From: Massilia sp. erpn
Lineage (GTDB): Bacteria; Pseudomonadota; Gammaproteobacteria; Burkholderiales; Burkholderiaceae_D
Assembly: GCF_024400215.1 (NCBI RefSeq)
Contig: NZ_CP053748.1
Coordinates: forward strand, 3,348,001-3,412,000
Reading direction: 5' to 3'
Length of the DNA stretch: 64,000 bases
Shown here: positions 61,493 through 64,000 of the stretch, one piece after another
Layout: every line of letters begins with the position of its first letter
How positions within the stretch are numbered: position 1 is the first letter of the stretch
The notes under the pieces: generated by a model
What the model saw: the letters and a program-made list of their open reading frames with translations, nothing else
Databases searched by the model: none
Told to the model about the DNA's origin: nothing
Program-made: the position numbers and the translations under genes

Positions 61493-62620
61493 ATGAAACT
61501 CGTAGGTCTAGTTGGTTGGCGTGGCATGGTCGGTTCGGTCCTGATGCAGCGCATGCAGGAAGAGGGCGATTTCGCCCATATCGAGCCGGTATTTTTCACC
61601 ACTTCGAACACCGGCGGCGCCGCGCCTGCCATGGCGAAGAACGAAACCACGCTGAAAGACGCGACCAATATCGATGAACTGAAACGCTGCGAGATCATCA
61701 TTTCCTGCCAGGGCGGCGACTACACTTCCGAAGTGTTCCCTAAACTGCGAGCGGCCGGCTGGAACGGCTACTGGATCGACGCCGCGTCGACCCTGCGCAT
61801 GGAAAAGGACGCCGTCATCGTGCTCGATCCGGTCAATCTGAACGTGATCAAGGACGCCATGGCCAAGGGCGTGAAGAACTTCGTCGGCGGCAACTGCACC
61901 GTGTCCTGCATGCTGATGGGCCTGGGCGGCCTGTTCAAGCACGATCTGGTGGACTGGATGACCTCCATGACCTACCAGGCGGCATCGGGCGGCGGCGCCC
62001 AGCATATGCGCGAGCTGCTGACCCAGTTCGGCACCATCAACGCCTCCGTCAAGTCGCTGCTGGACAACCCGGCTGCGGCGATCCTGGAAATCGACCGCCA
62101 GGTGCTGGCCACCCAGCACGGCCTGTCGGCTGAAGAAACCAAGCAGTTCGGCGTGCCGCTGGCCGGCAACCTGATCCCGTGGATCGACAAGGATCTGGGC
62201 AATGGCCAGTCGAAGGAAGAGTGGAAGGGCGGCGCCGAGACCAACAAGATCCTGGGCCGCGGCCTGGACTTCGGCAGCCAGCCGATTCCGGTCGATGGTC
62301 TGTGCGTGCGCATCGGCGCCATGCGCTGCCACTCGCAGGCGCTGACCATCAAGCTGAAAAAGGATGTGCCGCTGGACGAGATCAACGACATCATCGCCAA
62401 CGACAACCAGTGGGTGAAGTTCGTGCCGAACACGCGCGAAGCGTCGGCGCGCGACCTGACCCCGGCCGCCGTCACCGGCAGCCTGACCATCCCGGTCGGC
62501 CGCGTGCGCAAGATGTCGATGGGCGGCGAATACATCTCGGCCTTCACCGTGGGCGACCAGCTGCTGTGGGGCGCGGCCGAACCGCTGCGCCGCATGCTGC
62601 GCATCGTGCTCGATAAATAA
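61493..62620 (+). CDS. asd: Aspartate-semialdehyde dehydrogenase
   Basis: A 375-residue ASD making L-aspartate 4-semialdehyde for lysine, methionine and threonine. The NADP loop is [16 protein letters not shown] at the N-terminus; the nucleophile Cys is in [12 protein letters not shown]; the substrate Arg/His area is [13 protein letters not shown]. It is linked downstream of leuB; the terminator at 62663 ends this operon. Confidence 0.98.
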   Translation: MKLVGLVGWRGMVGSVLMQRMQEEGDFAHIEPVFFTTSNTGGAAPAMAKNETTLKDATNIDELKRCEIIISCQGGDYTSEVFPKLRAAGWNGYWIDAASTLRMEKDAVIVLDPVNLNVIKDAMAKGVKNFVGGNCTVSCMLMGLGGLFKHDLVDWMTSMTYQAASGGGAQHMRELLTQFGTINASVKSLLDNPAAAILEIDRQVLATQHGLSAEETKQFGVPLAGNLIPWIDKDLGNGQSKEEWKGGAETNKILGRGLDFGSQPIPVDGLCVRIGAMRCHSQALTIKLKKDVPLDEINDIIANDNQWVKFVPNTREASARDLTPAAVTGSLTIPVGRVRKMSMGGEYISAFTVGDQLLWGAAEPLRRMLRIVLDK

Positions 62621-62662
62621 GCAGTTTTCGCTGTATCAGGGGCCGTTTGCGGGCCCTTTCCG

Positions 62663-62697
62663 AAAGGCCGATTTCATAGGGAAATCGGCCTTTTTTC
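62663..62697 (+). terminator. Rho-independent terminator of asd
   Basis: AAAGGCCGATTTC-ATAGG-GAAATCGGCC followed by TTTTTT: a strong stem-loop, 43 nt after the asd stop. Confidence 0.92.
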
Positions 62698-62843
62698 TTG
62701 GCTTTGCACGCAGAATTCGGCATTGAGGGGACACCCGGGGCGCGGCGAGGGGGCGGAATGCTTGCACGCTTGATGCCATGATGTTATGTTGGGATATCCG
62801 GGAAAGTAACTTTTCCCCTGTTAACCTATTTAAGCCCCACACT

Positions 62844-64000
62844 ATGCCTGTACAAAAACGCTCCAAGCTGGTTTCGTTCGCATTGAAAACTATCACCGGC
62901 GCTGTCGCCAGCGCGGTTTTATTGTCTGCCTCTGCAAACGCCGCCGGTCTGGGCAAGTTGACTGTGCTGTCATCGCTGGGGCAGCCGCTGCGCGCCGAAA
63001 TCGAACTGACGGCCGTCACGCCGGAAGAGGCGGGCGAGCTGGCGGCCAAGCTGGCCTCGCCGGACGCCTTCCGCCAGGCCAATATCGACTTCAATCCAGC
63101 GCTGCTGTCGCTGAAATTCGACGTCGAGCAGCGCAGCGGCCGCCAGTTCATCCGCGTCAGCTCCAGCCAGCCGATCAACGAACCCTTCGTCGACATGCTG
63201 CTGGAACTGAGCTGGACCAATGGCCGCCTGGTGCGCGAATACACCTTCCTGCTCGATCCGGCCGACCTGCGCCCGGCCCAGTCGCCGCAGGCCGCACCGG
63301 CCGCCGCCGCGCCTACGGCAGCTGTGGCGGCGCCTGCTGCGCCCAGCGCTGCCGAACGCGCGGCCGCCGTGCGCGCCAGCCGTCCCGCGCCGGCCGCCAG
63401 TCCGGCCGCCAGCCCGGCCAAGCCGGCGGCGCAAGAGGACGAATACCGCGTCAAGCAGGGCGATACGCTGGGACGCATCGCGCGTCAGCTCAAGCCTTCC
63501 GATGTCTCGCTGGACATGATGCTGGTGGCGCTGTACCGCGCCAATCCGGAAGCCTTCTCCGGCAAGAATATGAACCGCCTGAAGTCGGGCACCATCCTGC
63601 GCGTGCCGGATGCCGACAGCGCGCGCGCCACTGCCCAGGGTGAGGCGCATGGCGTGGTGGTGGCGCATGCCGCCGACTTCAATGCCTACCGCGCCAAGCT
63701 GGCCGGCCAGGTCGCCTCCAGCACCCCGGCCAAGGAGCCGGAAGCGGCGCAAAGCGCCACCGGCAAAATCTCGGCGCGCGTGGAAGAGCAGGCGAAGCCG
63801 GCCAGCGAAGCGAAGGACAAGCTGAAGCTGTCGAAGGCCGGCGAGCAGTCGGCCCGCACCGGCAAGACCGGCAGTGCGGAAGACAAGATCGCCAAGGACC
63901 AGCAAGTGGCCGAGGCCAGCGAGCGTGTCAAGGAACTGGAAAAGAACGTCAGCGACCTGGAAAAGCTGATGGCGGTGAAGAGCAAGGCCGCGGCCGAGGC
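62844..64000 (+). CDS. fimV: FimV-type peptidoglycan-binding scaffold (3' partial)
   Basis: The start of FimV, cut by the window edge (385 residues present). It has a signal peptide (GAVASAVLLSASANAA), the conserved domain GLGKLTVLSSLGQPLRAEIEL, FVDMLLELSWTNGRLVREYTFLLDP, an Ala/Pro linker, a LysM peptidoglycan-binding motif (YRVKQGDTLGRIARQL) and then a coiled coil (VKELEKNVSDLEKLMAV). FimV organises polar type IV pilus and cell-pole proteins. The ATG at 62844 fits the signal peptide, with TTAACC/TATTTAAGCC AT-rich sequence upstream. Confidence 0.94.
   Translation, partial: MPVQKRSKLVSFALKTITGAVASAVLLSASANAAGLGKLTVLSSLGQPLRAEIELTAVTPEEAGELAAKLASPDAFRQANIDFNPALLSLKFDVEQRSGRQFIRVSSSQPINEPFVDMLLELSWTNGRLVREYTFLLDPADLRPAQSPQAAPAAAAPTAAVAAPAAPSAAERAAAVRASRPAPAASPAASPAKPAAQEDEYRVKQGDTLGRIARQLKPSDVSLDMMLVALYRANPEAFSGKNMNRLKSGTILRVPDADSARATAQGEAHGVVVAHAADFNAYRAKLAGQVASSTPAKEPEAAQSATGKISARVEEQAKPASEAKDKLKLSKAGEQSARTGKTGSAEDKIAKDQQVAEASERVKELEKNVSDLEKLMAVKSKAAAE

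Overview
The window looks like a chromosomal segment of a GC-rich betaproteobacterium of the Oxalobacteraceae, most likely Massilia, Duganella or Janthinobacterium. The evidence is housekeeping gene order and content: leuC-leuD-leuB-asd-fimV at the right end, dapA-bamC, htpX, trpS, and convergent hslO and mutS blocks. Genes are dense and mostly GC-rich. One AT-rich exception lies at 12.6-17.3 kb. No rRNA, tRNA, CRISPR array or insertion sequence was seen.

Region by region. (a) 1-9.9 kb: a co-directional set without PKS or NRPS genes. It encodes a thermostable-hemolysin-type protein (cut by the window edge), an AMP-binding ligase, a TauD/clavaminate-synthase-like oxygenase, an AurF-like diiron oxygenase, two SDRs, an AraC regulator, an MFS exporter, three small darcynin-like proteins and a ferredoxin. 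It reads as an uncharacterised small-molecule pathway with its own regulator, exporter and electron donor. (b) 9.9-12.5 kb: hslO, a gamma carbonic anhydrase and an alpha/beta hydrolase. (c) 12.6-17.3 kb: two AT-rich paralogous genes of unknown function with duplicated leaders. Each leader holds a hrp-box-like motif. A 59-bp near-identical scrap of the hydrolase gene separates them. The proteins carry a motif order resembling glutamine-synthetase-fold amidoligases. This is the most unusual part of the window. (d) 17.4-24.7 kb: rnm-htpX-yciO-like-S2P-trpS-methyltransferase-dapA-bamC. (e) 24.7-33.3 kb: a repetitive lipoprotein, roxA, slyD, a degenerate phosphoesterase-like protein, mutS, two DUF29 proteins and a periplasmic binding protein. 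(f) 33.4-43.2 kb: signalling genes (MCP, HDOD, LysR with aldo/keto reductase, two overlapping histidine-kinase genes) and two small stress-type proteins. (g) 43.3-52.3 kb: iron acquisition, with a TonB receptor divergent from a PepSY-DUF2271-DUF4198-ApbE-flavoreductase operon across Fur boxes, then a Fur-box-preceded hemP/DUF2325 group. (h) 52.4-57.9 kb: a Crp/Fnr regulator, a NarL-type regulator, a universal stress protein behind a perfect FNR box, and cheZ-cheA. (i) 58-64 kb: leuC, an entericidin-like lipoprotein, leuD, leuB, asd and the start of fimV.

Two families of intergenic palindromes recur at gene ends. Family 1 (7.4 and 43.2 kb) has FNR-box-like sequences in its arms. Family 2 (12.5, 27.7 and 50.3-50.4 kb) includes a perfect 27-bp inverted repeat. 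All similarity statements come from reading the sequence; no database search or alignment program was run.
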